Notes under the pieces: model-generated
The model's database searches: none
Told to the model about the DNA's origin: nothing
What the model saw: the letters and a program-made list of their open reading frames with translations, nothing else
Assembly (NCBI RefSeq): GCF_006539505.1
Contig: NZ_BJND01000024.1
Location: forward strand, 1 to 64,000
DNA: 64,000 nt
Reading direction: 5' to 3'
DNA from: Streptomyces spinoverrucosus
Lineage (GTDB): Bacteria; Actinomycetota; Actinomycetes; Streptomycetales; Streptomycetaceae
Part shown: piece by piece, positions 18,009 to 26,291 of the stretch
How positions within the stretch are numbered: position 1 is the first letter of the stretch
Layout: each line of letters starts with the position of its first letter
Made by a program: the position numbers and the translations under genes

Positions 18009-18692
18009 ATGAAGATCCGCCGACCGCGTCTGCCGCGTACCCGGACCGGGCAGCGGCGGATGGTGCAGGCGCTGCTCGCGGGGTGCGTGCTCGCGCTGCT
18101 GCCGTCGACGTGGATGTACGTCAGCACGGACGACCGGTTGCACACGACCGCCGACGCACCCCGTACCGACGTCGCGGTGGTCTTCGGCGCGGGTCTGTGG
18201 AACGGCGAGCCGTCGCCGTACCTCGCCCACCGGCTCGACGCGGCGGCCGAGCTGTATCGCGCGGGGCGGGTGAAGGTGGTGCTGGTCACCGGCGACAACA
18301 GCCGGGAGGACTACGACGAGCCGGACGCCATGCGGTCCTATCTCACCCGGCACGGCGTCCCGGACGCCCGGATCGTCAGCGACTACGCGGGCTTCGACAC
18401 CTGGGACTCCTGTGTGCGGGCCCGGAAGATCTTCGGGGTCGACGAGGCCGTGCTGATCAGCCAGGGCTTCCACATCCGGCGCGCGGTCGCGCTGTGCGAG
18501 GCGGCGGGGGTCACGTCGTACGGCGTCGGAGTGGACGAGCGGCACGACGCGACCTGGTACTACGGGGGTGTCCGGGAGATCCTCGCGGCGGGGAAGGGCG
18601 CGCTGGACGCCGTCTTCAAGCCGGATCCGCGGTTCCTCGGGCCTCGGGAGCCGGGCGTGGAGCGGGCGCTGGCGGCGGACGGGGAAAGGTGA
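18009..18692 (+). CDS. SanA/YdcF-like DUF218 membrane-anchored protein
   Basis: 227 aa. A basic N-terminus precedes one hydrophobic anchor (about residues 22-40, LLAGCVLALLPSTWMYV). The DUF218 fold follows, with TDVAVVFGAGLWNGEPSPY, VVLVTGDNSREDYDEP and DEAVLISQGFHIRRA, the pattern of SanA-type envelope proteins. ATG 18009 follows GGGAGGG with seven bases of spacing; upstream in-frame starts lack this. SanA proteins influence envelope permeability and vancomycin tolerance in enterobacteria, but the reaction is unknown. It lies alone between the chelatase and nasA. Confidence 0.82.
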   Translation: MKIRRPRLPRTRTGQRRMVQALLAGCVLALLPSTWMYVSTDDRLHTTADAPRTDVAVVFGAGLWNGEPSPYLAHRLDAAAELYRAGRVKVVLVTGDNSREDYDEPDAMRSYLTRHGVPDARIVSDYAGFDTWDSCVRARKIFGVDEAVLISQGFHIRRAVALCEAAGVTSYGVGVDERHDATWYYGGVREILAAGKGALDAVFKPDPRFLGPREPGVERALAADGER

Positions 18693-18763
18693 CGGAACCG
18701 ATGATCCGGGACGGGTGCCTCACGGTGACTCGGACCGGGCGGGGAGATCACCGTCGCGTCCGT

Positions 18764-18791
18764 GTAACAAAGAGCCGTCCCGGTACGTAAC
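18764..18791 (+). promoter_or_regulatory. Possible GlnR-type half-sites upstream of nasA
   Basis: Two GTAAC pentamers start at 18764 and 18787, 23 bp apart, 24-47 bp before the nasA start. GlnR boxes of streptomycetes are built from GTnAC and GaAAC half-sites repeated every 11 and 22 bp, and nasA is a known GlnR target in S. coelicolor. The intervening GaAAC half-sites are poor here, so this is suggestive only. Confidence 0.4.
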
Positions 18792-18814
18792 ACGGCCGAC
18801 GCACGCTGAAATGC

Positions 18815-20989
18815 ATGGAAACCTCCGCGACGCCCACGCACTGCCCGTACTGCGCCCTGCAGTGCGGGATGAATCTCACGCCCGCCCCGGACGGGACGGT
18901 CGAGGTCACCGAGCGCGCGGACTTTCCCGTGAACCGGGGCGCGCTGTGCGGCAAGGGCCGTACGGCGCCGGCGGTCCTCGCATCGAGCGTCCGCCTGACC
19001 TCGCCGCTGGTGCGCGAGGGGGGCGTCCTGGTGCCCGCGACCTGGGACGAGGCCCTGGACCGGATCGCCGAGGGGCTGTCCTCGATCCGGTCGGCGCACG
19101 GGCCGGACGCGCTGGGTGTGTTCGGCGGGGGCGGGCTGACGAACGAGAAGGCGTACACGCTCGGCAAGTTCGCGCGGGTCGTGCTGGGCACCTCCCAGAT
19201 CGACTACAACGGGCGGTTCTGCATGTCGTCCGCCGCGGCGGCCGGGATCAAGGCCTTCGGGCTGGACCGGGGGCTGCCCTTCCCGCTGGAGGACATCCCG
19301 AAGACGGGGTGCGTGATCCTGGTCGGGTCGAACCTCGCGGAGACCATGCCGCCCGCGCTGCGGTATCTGACCGAGCTGAAGGACAACGGCGGCACGCTGA
19401 TCGTCATCGACCCGCGCCGCACCCGGACCGCCGAGCAGGCCGACCTGCACCTCGCGCCCCGGCCCGGGACCGACCTCGCGCTCGCGCTGGGGCTGCTGCA
19501 TCTGGTCGTCGCCGAGGGGCGCGCCGACGAGGAGTACATCCGGGAGCGGACCACCGGCTGGGAGGACGCGCGCGCTGCGGCGATGGCGCACTGGCCGGAG
19601 TACGTGGAGCGGATCACGGGCGTGTCCGTTCCCCAACTGCGAGAGGCGCTACGGCTGTTCTGTGAGCCGGAGGCCGCGATGGTGCTCACCGCGCGCGGGC
19701 CGGAGCAGCAGTCCAAGGGCACGGACACGGTGGGCGCGTGGATCAACCTGTGCCTGGCGACGGGACGGGCGGGGCGGCCGCTGTCCGGGTACGGCTGTCT
19801 GACCGGGCAGGGCAACGGGCAGGGCGGACGCGAACACGGTCAGAAGGCCGACCAGCTGCCCGGCTATCGCAAGCTGAACGACCCGGCGGCGCGGCGGCAT
19901 GTGGCCGAGGTGTGGGGCGTCGACCCGGACAGCCTGCCGGGGCCCGGGCGCAGTGCGTACGAGCTGCTGGACGCGCTGGGTACGGACATCAAGTCGCTGC
20001 TGCTGATGGGCTCCAACCCGGTGGTGTCGGCGCCGCGCGCCGCGCACGTGGAGGAGCGCATCAAGTCCCTCGACTTCCTGGCCGTGTGCGATGTGGTGCT
20101 GTCGGAGACGGCGGCACTCGCGGACGTCGTGCTGCCGGTGACGCAGTGGGCGGAGGAGACCGGCACGACGACCAATCTGGAGGGCCGGGTGCTGCTGCGG
20201 CGGCAGGCGATCACCCCGCCCGAGGGCGTCCGCAGCGACCTGGAGGTCATGCACGAACTGGCCGCCCGGCTCGGCGTGGAGAAGGGCTTCCCGACCGACC
20301 CCGAGGAGGTCTTCGAGGAACTGCGCCGGGCGAGCGCGGGCGGGCCCGCGGACTACTCCGGGATCACCTATCGGCGACTGGCGGAGGAGAACGGGGTGTT
20401 CTGGCCGTGCCCGACGCCGAGCGAGGAGGCGGCGGGCGCGGTGGGCGCGGGCACCGAGGAAGCCGCACTCGACGTACCCCACAACCCGCCCCATGACGAC
20501 GGCACCCCCAGCGTCCACCCCGGCACCCCCCGCCTCTTCCTCGACCGTTTCGCCACCGATGACGGTCGTGCCCGCTTCGTACCCGTCTTGCACCGGGCCG
20601 TCGCCGAGGAACCCGACGCCGAGTACCCGGTGCTGCTGACCACCGGTCGGGTCGTGGCCCAGTACCAGTCCGGCGCGCAGACCCGCCGCGTCGACGAGTT
20701 GAACGCCGCCGCGCCCGGTCCCTTCGTGGAGCTGCACCCGCGGCTGGCGGAGCGGCTCGGTGCGGCCGAGGGCGACCCGGTGGCCGTCGTGTCCCGGCGG
20801 GGCCGTGCCGTGGCGCCGGCCCGGATCACCACGTCCATCCGCCCGGACACCGTCTTCATGCCGTTCCACTGGCCGGGCGAGGGCCGCGCCAACACCCTCA
20901 CCAACCCGGCGCTCGACCCGACCTCCCGGATGCCGGAGTTCAAGGCGTGTGCGGTGCGGGTGGAAGCGGTGGAGGCGGTGGAGGCCTAA
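18815..20989 (+). CDS. nasA: Assimilatory nitrate reductase catalytic subunit (molybdopterin oxidoreductase)
   Basis: 724 aa. The N-terminal 4Fe-4S ligands are Cys10, Cys13, Cys17 (CPYCALQC) and Cys45 (ALCGKG). They are followed by the molybdopterin domains (NGRFCMSSAAAA, MGSNPVVSAPRA, LPVTQWAEETGTTTNLEGR) and the C-terminal dinucleotide-binding domain (LLTTGRVVAQYQSGAQTRR). It reduces nitrate to nitrite in the cytoplasm. There is no signal peptide and no C-terminal 2Fe-2S domain, so electrons must come from a separate protein, possibly the FAD protein upstream of nirB. Nitrite would be passed to NirBD. Confidence 0.93.
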   Translation: METSATPTHCPYCALQCGMNLTPAPDGTVEVTERADFPVNRGALCGKGRTAPAVLASSVRLTSPLVREGGVLVPATWDEALDRIAEGLSSIRSAHGPDALGVFGGGGLTNEKAYTLGKFARVVLGTSQIDYNGRFCMSSAAAAGIKAFGLDRGLPFPLEDIPKTGCVILVGSNLAETMPPALRYLTELKDNGGTLIVIDPRRTRTAEQADLHLAPRPGTDLALALGLLHLVVAEGRADEEYIRERTTGWEDARAAAMAHWPEYVERITGVSVPQLREALRLFCEPEAAMVLTARGPEQQSKGTDTVGAWINLCLATGRAGRPLSGYGCLTGQGNGQGGREHGQKADQLPGYRKLNDPAARRHVAEVWGVDPDSLPGPGRSAYELLDALGTDIKSLLLMGSNPVVSAPRAAHVEERIKSLDFLAVCDVVLSETAALADVVLPVTQWAEETGTTTNLEGRVLLRRQAITPPEGVRSDLEVMHELAARLGVEKGFPTDPEEVFEELRRASAGGPADYSGITYRRLAEENGVFWPCPTPSEEAAGAVGAGTEEAALDVPHNPPHDDGTPSVHPGTPRLFLDRFATDDGRARFVPVLHRAVAEEPDAEYPVLLTTGRVVAQYQSGAQTRRVDELNAAAPGPFVELHPRLAERLGAAEGDPVAVVSRRGRAVAPARITTSIRPDTVFMPFHWPGEGRANTLTNPALDPTSRMPEFKACAVRVEAVEAVEA

Positions 20990-21001
20990 GCACCGCCGGA
21001 C

Positions 21002-21430
21002 TCATCCCCGCGCCCGCCAGTCCCCGCCCCCGATGCGCCTGCCCCGCGCCCGCAGCCGGGCGGCGACGGCGGGCGCGGCCACGTACACCCACGCCCGCAG
21101 CGTCGCTCCGTCGGCGTCCCGGACGACCTCGCGGCTGACGCGCTCGTAGAGGTTGCGGGCGTTTCCGGGGGCGTACTCCTCCAACCGGTCGAGAGCGGAG
21201 AGGAGTTCGTCGTAGGCGTCCGGCAGGGGCGTGATCAGGTCGCCGGTCACCACGCCACCGGGTTCCTCCACGGCGTACGGGTAGCCGGGCCCGTCGTAGA
21301 GCACGGCACCAGTGAGCCGCCCGCGTTCCTCGGCCCGGGTACGGCCGCGCAGGAACGCGTCGTGGTTGGGCTCCCCGGGACGGAGCGTGCCGTAGACGAA
21401 GAACGGGAGGGTCACAGAAACGATTCTCAC
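21002..21430 (-). CDS. Gamma-glutamylcyclotransferase-like protein (AIG2/GGCT fold)
   Basis: 142 aa. It opens with the family signature FFVYGTLRPGEPNH, which makes the substrate-binding loop. The catalytic-type Glu region is LDRLEEYAPGNARNLYER. The family releases 5-oxoproline from gamma-glutamyl amines or peptides. GTG 21430 or GTG 21418 could be the start; the longer is given. It is convergent with nasA, 12 bp apart, and divergent from the metalloprotease. Confidence 0.85.
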   Translation of the reverse strand: MRIVSVTLPFFVYGTLRPGEPNHDAFLRGRTRAEERGRLTGAVLYDGPGYPYAVEEPGGVVTGDLITPLPDAYDELLSALDRLEEYAPGNARNLYERVSREVVRDADGATLRAWVYVAAPAVAARLRARGRRIGGGDWRARG

Positions 21431-21462
21431 CTCTCACACTCCCTCACCACATGCTCTATGGA

Positions 21463-21476
21463 CATGACATGTCATG
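21463..21476. promoter_or_regulatory. Perfect palindrome in the divergent protease promoter
   Basis: CATGACATGTCATG is a perfect 14-bp palindrome between the divergent cyclotransferase and M4 protease genes, about 64 bp before the protease start. A TATGGA stretch lies just upstream. Its position and symmetry fit a dimeric regulator site. The regulator is unknown. Confidence 0.4.
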
Positions 21477-21539
21477 ATCGCGTAAACCTCGGTGAACATC
21501 CGCGCCACCCCCCACTCAGGCGCCTTCCCGAGGAGACCG

Positions 21540-23180
21540 ATGAGTCGAATACGGCACGCGCGAGCTTCCCGTCTCGCCGTCACCGCCGCAACCGCCGCCC
21601 TGCTGGCCGCCGCCCTCTCCCCCACCACCGCCGGCGCGGCCGACCGGCCCACCCGGGCCCAGGCGATCGAGAACGCGGCCGTGGCACTCGCGCAGCAGGC
21701 CGCCGCCCTGGGCCTCACCGCCGCCCAGGACACCAAGGTCCGGGACGTGATCGTCGACCAGGACGGCACCCAGCACGTCCGCTACGACCGCACCTACCGC
21801 CAACTCCCCGTCCTCGGCGGCGACTTCGTCGTCCACCTGGCACCGGACGGCACCTTCCAAGGCGCCGACCGGGCGACCCGCGGCACCCTCGCCCTGCCGA
21901 CCGTCACGCCCCTGCTGTCAGCCCCGAAGGCCGCCGACCGCGCAGCGGGCGCCCTGCGAGCCACGCACCTCGGCGAGGCGCTGAAGCGGCTGACGGCCAA
22001 GCCGGAGCTGGTCGTCGACGCCCTGCACGGCACGCCGAAGCTGGCGTGGCGGACCAACGCGACGGCGCTGGACGCGCAGGGCAACCCGGTCGCCCGCACG
22101 GTGCTGACGGACGCCCGCACCGGCGCCCAGATCGACGCCTGGGACACGCTGCACTCGGCGTCGGGCGACGGGCGGTCGCTGTACAGCGGGACGGTGCCGT
22201 TGGAGACGACGGCCACGGGATCGTCGTACGAGCTGAAGGACCCGACGCGCGGCGGCACGTACACCGGGGACGCCGCGAACCGGTCCGATCTGTGTTTCCT
22301 CGGCACCGTCTGTGTCGTGCGCGCGCCCTCGACCGTCTTCACGGACGCGGACAACCACTGGGGCGACGGCACGACCACGGACCGGGCGACGGCGGCGGTG
22401 GACGCGCAGTACGGGTCCGACGTCACCTGGGACTACTTCCGCGACGCCCACGGGCGCAACGGCATCGCGGGCGACGGCAAGGGCTCGTACAGCCGCGTGC
22501 ACTACGGCACCCGGTACAACAACGCCTTCTGGGACGACACCTGCTTCTGCATGACGTACGGCGACGGTGACGGCACGAACCTCGGGCCGCTGGTGTCCCT
22601 CGACGTCACCGGCCACGAGATGGCCCACGGCGTGACCTCCAAGACGGCCGCGCTGACGTACTCGGGCGAGTCCGGCGGGCTGAACGAGGCCACGTCCGAC
22701 ATTTTCGGCACGCTGGTGGAGTTCCACGCGGGCAACGCCTCCGACAAGGGCGACTGGCTGATCGGCGAGAAGATCGTCCGGGCGGGCTTCGGGCAGGACG
22801 CGCTGCGGTACATGGACCGCCCGTCGCGCGACGGCCTCTCGGCGGACTGCTGGAGCGCCACCGCGGGCACCCTGGACGTCCACTACTCCTCCGGCATCGG
22901 CAACCACTTCGCGTATCTGCTGGCCGAGGGCAGCGGCAGGAAGACCATCAACGGCGTGGTCCACGACTCCCCCACCTGCGACGGCTCGACGGTGACGGGG
23001 ATCGGCCGGGACAAGCTGGGCGCGATCTGGTACCGGGCACTGACCGTGTACATGACGTCGTCGACGGATTACGCGGGGGCGCGGACCGCGACGCTGAACG
23101 CGGCGCGGGATCTGTACGGCGAGGGCAGTGCGGAGTACGCGGCCGTGGGGGCGGCCTGGAGTGCGGTGAACGTGGGCTGA
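21540..23180 (+). CDS. Secreted M4-family (thermolysin-like) metallopeptidase
   Basis: 546-aa preproenzyme. A Sec signal peptide ends around PTTAGA, and a propeptide (FTP/PepSY region with VRYDRTYRQLPVLGGDFVVHL) follows. The catalytic domain carries HEMAH with zinc ligands His359 and His363, catalytic Glu360, and the third ligand Glu383 in GLNEATSD. A later HYSSGIGNHFAYLLAEG segment contains the transition-state His. ATG 21540 is preferred over 21492 because GAGGAGA lies just upstream and the signal peptide is then of normal length. It is an extracellular neutral protease. Confidence 0.95.
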   Translation: MSRIRHARASRLAVTAATAALLAAALSPTTAGAADRPTRAQAIENAAVALAQQAAALGLTAAQDTKVRDVIVDQDGTQHVRYDRTYRQLPVLGGDFVVHLAPDGTFQGADRATRGTLALPTVTPLLSAPKAADRAAGALRATHLGEALKRLTAKPELVVDALHGTPKLAWRTNATALDAQGNPVARTVLTDARTGAQIDAWDTLHSASGDGRSLYSGTVPLETTATGSSYELKDPTRGGTYTGDAANRSDLCFLGTVCVVRAPSTVFTDADNHWGDGTTTDRATAAVDAQYGSDVTWDYFRDAHGRNGIAGDGKGSYSRVHYGTRYNNAFWDDTCFCMTYGDGDGTNLGPLVSLDVTGHEMAHGVTSKTAALTYSGESGGLNEATSDIFGTLVEFHAGNASDKGDWLIGEKIVRAGFGQDALRYMDRPSRDGLSADCWSATAGTLDVHYSSGIGNHFAYLLAEGSGRKTINGVVHDSPTCDGSTVTGIGRDKLGAIWYRALTVYMTSSTDYAGARTATLNAARDLYGEGSAEYAAVGAAWSAVNVG

Positions 23181-23524
23181 GCCGGGTTCCGTCCGCGGGT
23201 GCGGCCGGTCGTCTCCCGGGCGTCTTCGACGGCGTCTGCGAGGCGGCCGGCCTTTCCTTGTGCGGTCACCCGTTCACACCTTCGCCGGGCGCCCTTCGGA
23301 TTCTTTTGCCCGCGGCGGCGCTCGTACGGCCGTGACCTGCGGAAACGGGGTCGGGGGCGAGGGGTCGGGGTGCCTCGGGACGCCCGTTCACCCGGGATCT
23401 GACGCTCCTTCAGGGAGCGGGCTCGTCGTCGTGCGCTTTACCTCGAAGTGCTGGGGCGCGACCGACGGCGGCACATGGGGGTGTCGCGGGCCGTGGCCTG
23501 CCGGAGAGCTCGTGAGGAGCATCG
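23181..23524. other. Intergenic region, no gene seen
   Basis: The 344 bp after the protease contain no open frame with a plausible start and coding pattern. The only structure noted is a short hairpin (CGCTCC with GGAGCG, 23403-23419), a weak terminator candidate. The promoter of the next gene should lie in the last 100 bp; GGAG lies about seven bases before its ATG. Confidence 0.5.
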
Positions 23525-24046
23525 ATGCGACGTACCGCCCGTCTGCTGATCGGTCCCGGTCTCGCCGTCGCCACCGCGGGGTCGCTCGCCGTGCCGGTGT
23601 ACGGCGCGGACGGCGGACGCCTGGAGGTGTTCCCGTCCACCGCGATGCCGGGCGGCGACGTGACCGTGAACACCGCCGCCTGCGGGGACGGCGGTACGGC
23701 GGAGGGTGACGCCACGGCGGTGGGGGCCGGGCGCTTCACGCTCGCGCCCAGCGCGCACGAGGGGGACGTGATCGGGCGGTTCCGGGTCCCGCCGAGCGCG
23801 CAGCCGGGGACGTACGAGATCGTCGCGAAGTGCTCCGGCGGCGGCCCGCAGGTGCACGGCGACCTGGTGGTCGTCCTGGAGTCGGCACGGGGCTATGTGC
23901 ACCCCAGAGGAAGTGTGAATACGGGGGTCGGCGGCGCTCTGGGCCCCGACCCCGTGAAGACCGCGGCCGGCGTGGCGGCTCTCGCCGTCGCCGCCGCGGG
24001 CGGTACCTGGCTCCTGCATCGCCGGGCGAGAGGCGACGGGATCTGA
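23525..24046 (+). CDS. Secreted, C-terminally anchored small protein (sortase partner)
   Basis: 173 aa. A Sec signal peptide (ends near VPVYGA) is followed by a single Ig-like beta domain with two cysteines (NTAACGDGG and IVAKCSGG). A C-terminal membrane helix (VKTAAGVAALAVAAAGGTWL) ends in a basic tail. The order of signal, domain, helix and basic tail resembles a sorted surface protein, but no LPxTG or LAxTG motif precedes the helix. A class F sortase gene follows 115 bp downstream, an arrangement repeated in many streptomycetes. The function is unknown. Confidence 0.75.
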   Translation: MRRTARLLIGPGLAVATAGSLAVPVYGADGGRLEVFPSTAMPGGDVTVNTAACGDGGTAEGDATAVGAGRFTLAPSAHEGDVIGRFRVPPSAQPGTYEIVAKCSGGGPQVHGDLVVVLESARGYVHPRGSVNTGVGGALGPDPVKTAAGVAALAVAAAGGTWLLHRRARGDGI

Positions 24047-24161
24047 CGGACACCCTCCGCTGTCCGTCCGCCGGTACCGCAAGTCCCCGCCCCCTCCGGG
24101 TCCGACGCCCCTCGCGGCCCGGAGGGGGTACGGGCCGAGCGGTCGTGGCTGGGAGGCTGAC

Positions 24162-24791
24162 ATGGGCAGGTTCGGCACCACGGGTGATGCCGCGATAGCC
24201 GGCGTCACCGTCATCGCCCTGTGCACCGGCGTGTGGCTGCTGACCAGCGGGCCCGACGCACCCGCCCCGCCGCAGCCGTCGGCCGCCGAAGCGCACGCCG
24301 GACTGGGCCTGCGGCAGTCGGTGGCGCCCGGGCTGCCGCCGTCCCCGCCGGACCGCATCCGCATCCCCGCGATCGGTGTGAACGCCCCCCTGATGGGCCT
24401 CGGCCTGACCCGCACCGGCAGCCTCGACGTGCCGCCCGCCGAGCAGAAGAACCTCGCCGGCTGGTACGAGGCGGGCACCACCCCCGGCGAGACCGGCACC
24501 GCCATCGTCGCCGGACACGTCGACAACGCCGACGGCCCCGCCGTCTTCTACCACCTCGGCGCCCTGAAAAAGGGCAGCACCATCGAGGTGGACCGCCGGG
24601 ACGGCAGCGTGGCCCGGTTCCAGGTGGACGCGATCGAGCTGTACGACACCAAGAACTTCCCCGACAAGAAGGTCTACGGCGCGGCGGCCCGCCCCGAGCT
24701 ACGGGTGATCACCTGCGGCGGCGGCTACTCACGCAGCACCGGCTACCAGGGCAACGTCGTCGTGTTCGCCCATCTGACGGGGAGCGCATGA
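24162..24791 (+). CDS. Class F sortase
   Basis: 209 aa. An N-terminal membrane anchor (AAIAGVTVIALCTGVWLL) and a proline-rich linker precede the sortase beta-barrel. The catalytic residues are His119 (VAGHVD), Cys185 (RVITCGG) and Arg191 (YSRSTGY). Start motif RIRIPAIGVNAPL is typical of class F. Sortases join surface proteins to the cell wall at the outside face of the membrane; class F substrates in actinobacteria are poorly known. Only one base separates its stop from the convergent HxlR gene. Confidence 0.9.
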   Translation: MGRFGTTGDAAIAGVTVIALCTGVWLLTSGPDAPAPPQPSAAEAHAGLGLRQSVAPGLPPSPPDRIRIPAIGVNAPLMGLGLTRTGSLDVPPAEQKNLAGWYEAGTTPGETGTAIVAGHVDNADGPAVFYHLGALKKGSTIEVDRRDGSVARFQVDAIELYDTKNFPDKKVYGAAARPELRVITCGGGYSRSTGYQGNVVVFAHLTGSA

Positions 24792-24792
24792 C

Positions 24793-25146
24793 TCAGCCGA
24801 TGGGCTCTGCCGGTACGGGCTCCGCCAGGACGTTGGCCTTCCCCCATGCGCCCAGCGGCTCCAGCGCCTCGTTCAGGGTCTCCCCGCGCGGCGTCAGTGA
24901 GTACTCCACCCGTGGCGGCACCTCCTCGTACACCTCCCGGTGCACGATCCCGTCCGCCTCCAGCTCCCGCAGCTGCGCCGCGAGCACCTTCTCCGTCACC
25001 CCGGGCAGCTCCCGGCGCAGCTCGCCGAAGCGGTGCGGCCGCATATGCAGCGCCCAGAGGATCAGCACCTTCCACTTCCCGCCGATCACGTCCATCGCCG
25101 CGTCGACCCCGCAGACGTACGACCCCGCCCGTCGTCCCACCGTCAT
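24793..25146 (-). CDS. HxlR-family winged-helix transcriptional regulator
   Basis: 117 aa. The HxlR signature is clear: SYVCGVDAAMDVIGGKWKVL, a winged helix (RFGELRRELPGVTEKVLAAQL) and the wing PRVEYSLTPRG. The N-terminal Cys is the redox or electrophile-sensing residue found in many HxlR members. ATG 25146 gives the standard N-terminus, whereas the frame is open to 25233. It is divergent from the imine-reductase-like gene, which it probably controls; GTACGTAC at 25209-25216 in the intergenic gap is a possible operator core. Confidence 0.85.
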   Translation of the reverse strand: MTVGRRAGSYVCGVDAAMDVIGGKWKVLILWALHMRPHRFGELRRELPGVTEKVLAAQLRELEADGIVHREVYEEVPPRVEYSLTPRGETLNEALEPLGAWGKANVLAEPVPAEPIG

Positions 25147-25253
25147 GCCCAGCCACCCTGCCTTCCCGCTGCCTGCACGCTTCCCCAGGGGTAACCACCC
25201 ACACGTATGTACGTACTTGAGCAGGCCGTTCACCCTCTACGAGGCTAATCGCC

Positions 25254-26144
25254 ATGACTGACAACGCCTCTTCCCCGACCCCGCTCACCCTCCTCGGCAC
25301 CGGCGCCATGGGCACCGCCCTCGCCCGCGCCTGGCTCGCCGCCGGCCACCCCGTCACCGTCTGGAACCGCAGCCGCGCCCGCGCCGAGCCCCTCGCCGCC
25401 GAGGGTGCCGTCGTCGCCGGGAGCGTGGCCGAGGCGGTGGCCGCCAACCGGCTGGTGATCGCCTGCCTGCTGGACGACGCGTCGGTCGGCGAGGCCCTGT
25501 CCGACGCCGATCTGGCCGGCCGTGACCTGGTCGACCTCACCACCGGCACGCCGGGCCAGGGCCGCGCCCGTGCCGCCTGGGCCGGGGAACGGGGTGCCCG
25601 CTTCCTGGACGCGGGGATCATGGCCGTACCGCCGATGATCGGCGACCCGGCGTCCGGGGCGTATGTGCTGTACAGCGGCTCGGCCGAGCTGTTCGAGGAG
25701 CACCGCGCCACCCTCGCCGTCCCGGCCGGCACCCGCTACGTCGGCACGGACCCCGGCCACGCCGCGCTGCACGACGTGGCCCTGCTCAGCGGGATGTACG
25801 GCATGTTCGCGGGCATGACGCACGCATTCGCGCTGATCCGCGGGGAGGACATCGCGCCCACGGAGTTCGCGCCGCTGCTGGTGTCCTGGCTGACCGCGAT
25901 GGCCCCGGCCGCACTGGAGACCGCCGGCAAGCTGGAATCCGGCGACTACACCAAGGACGTCGTCTCCAACCTCGCCATGCAGGTGGCCGGCAGCGCCACC
26001 CTGCTGCGCACCGCCGAGGAACAGGGCGTCAGCACGGAGCTGCTCACACCGTTCATGAACCTGATGGAGCGCCGCCTCGCCGCGGGGCACGGGGACGAGG
26101 ACACCACGGGGGTGGTCGAGCTGCTCGCGGTCGGGGCCGACTGA
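25254..26144 (+). CDS. NADPH-dependent imine reductase / beta-hydroxyacid dehydrogenase-like protein
   Basis: 296 aa. The N-terminal Rossmann domain has LLGTGAMGTALARAWLAAGH, then NRSRARAEPLA, whose Arg residues suggest NADP preference. A helical C-terminal dimerisation domain follows (the 6-phosphogluconate dehydrogenase-like fold). The catalytic-site region DAGIMAVPPMIG is of the imine reductase type rather than the classical hydroxyacid dehydrogenases with Lys. The divergent HxlR regulator 107 bp away is a common partner. The natural substrate is unknown. Confidence 0.82.
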   Translation: MTDNASSPTPLTLLGTGAMGTALARAWLAAGHPVTVWNRSRARAEPLAAEGAVVAGSVAEAVAANRLVIACLLDDASVGEALSDADLAGRDLVDLTTGTPGQGRARAAWAGERGARFLDAGIMAVPPMIGDPASGAYVLYSGSAELFEEHRATLAVPAGTRYVGTDPGHAALHDVALLSGMYGMFAGMTHAFALIRGEDIAPTEFAPLLVSWLTAMAPAALETAGKLESGDYTKDVVSNLAMQVAGSATLLRTAEEQGVSTELLTPFMNLMERRLAAGHGDEDTTGVVELLAVGAD

Positions 26145-26241
26145 CGCGTTCACGGCAATGACTCCTCACAGCATCCCAAGCCCCACCCCCGCAACCCTCA
26201 CACCCACCCCCCACCCCCGCTGAGGGCAGCGTTCCTCGCGG

Positions 26242-26268
26242 GAAACAGTTGTGATGCGGTCGGGTAAC
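26242..26268 (+). promoter_or_regulatory. Possible GlnR box upstream of the nitrite reductase genes
   Basis: GAAAC at 26242 and GTAAC at 26264 are exactly 22 bp apart, with GTTCC 11 bp before the first. This is the spacing of GlnR half-sites (GTnAC-n6-GaAAC repeated). It lies 24-50 bp before the first gene of the nir operon. nirB is an established GlnR target in S. coelicolor, so a match is expected. Confidence 0.5.
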
Positions 26269-26291
26269 ACCCAGCCCGCACGCTGCGATGC

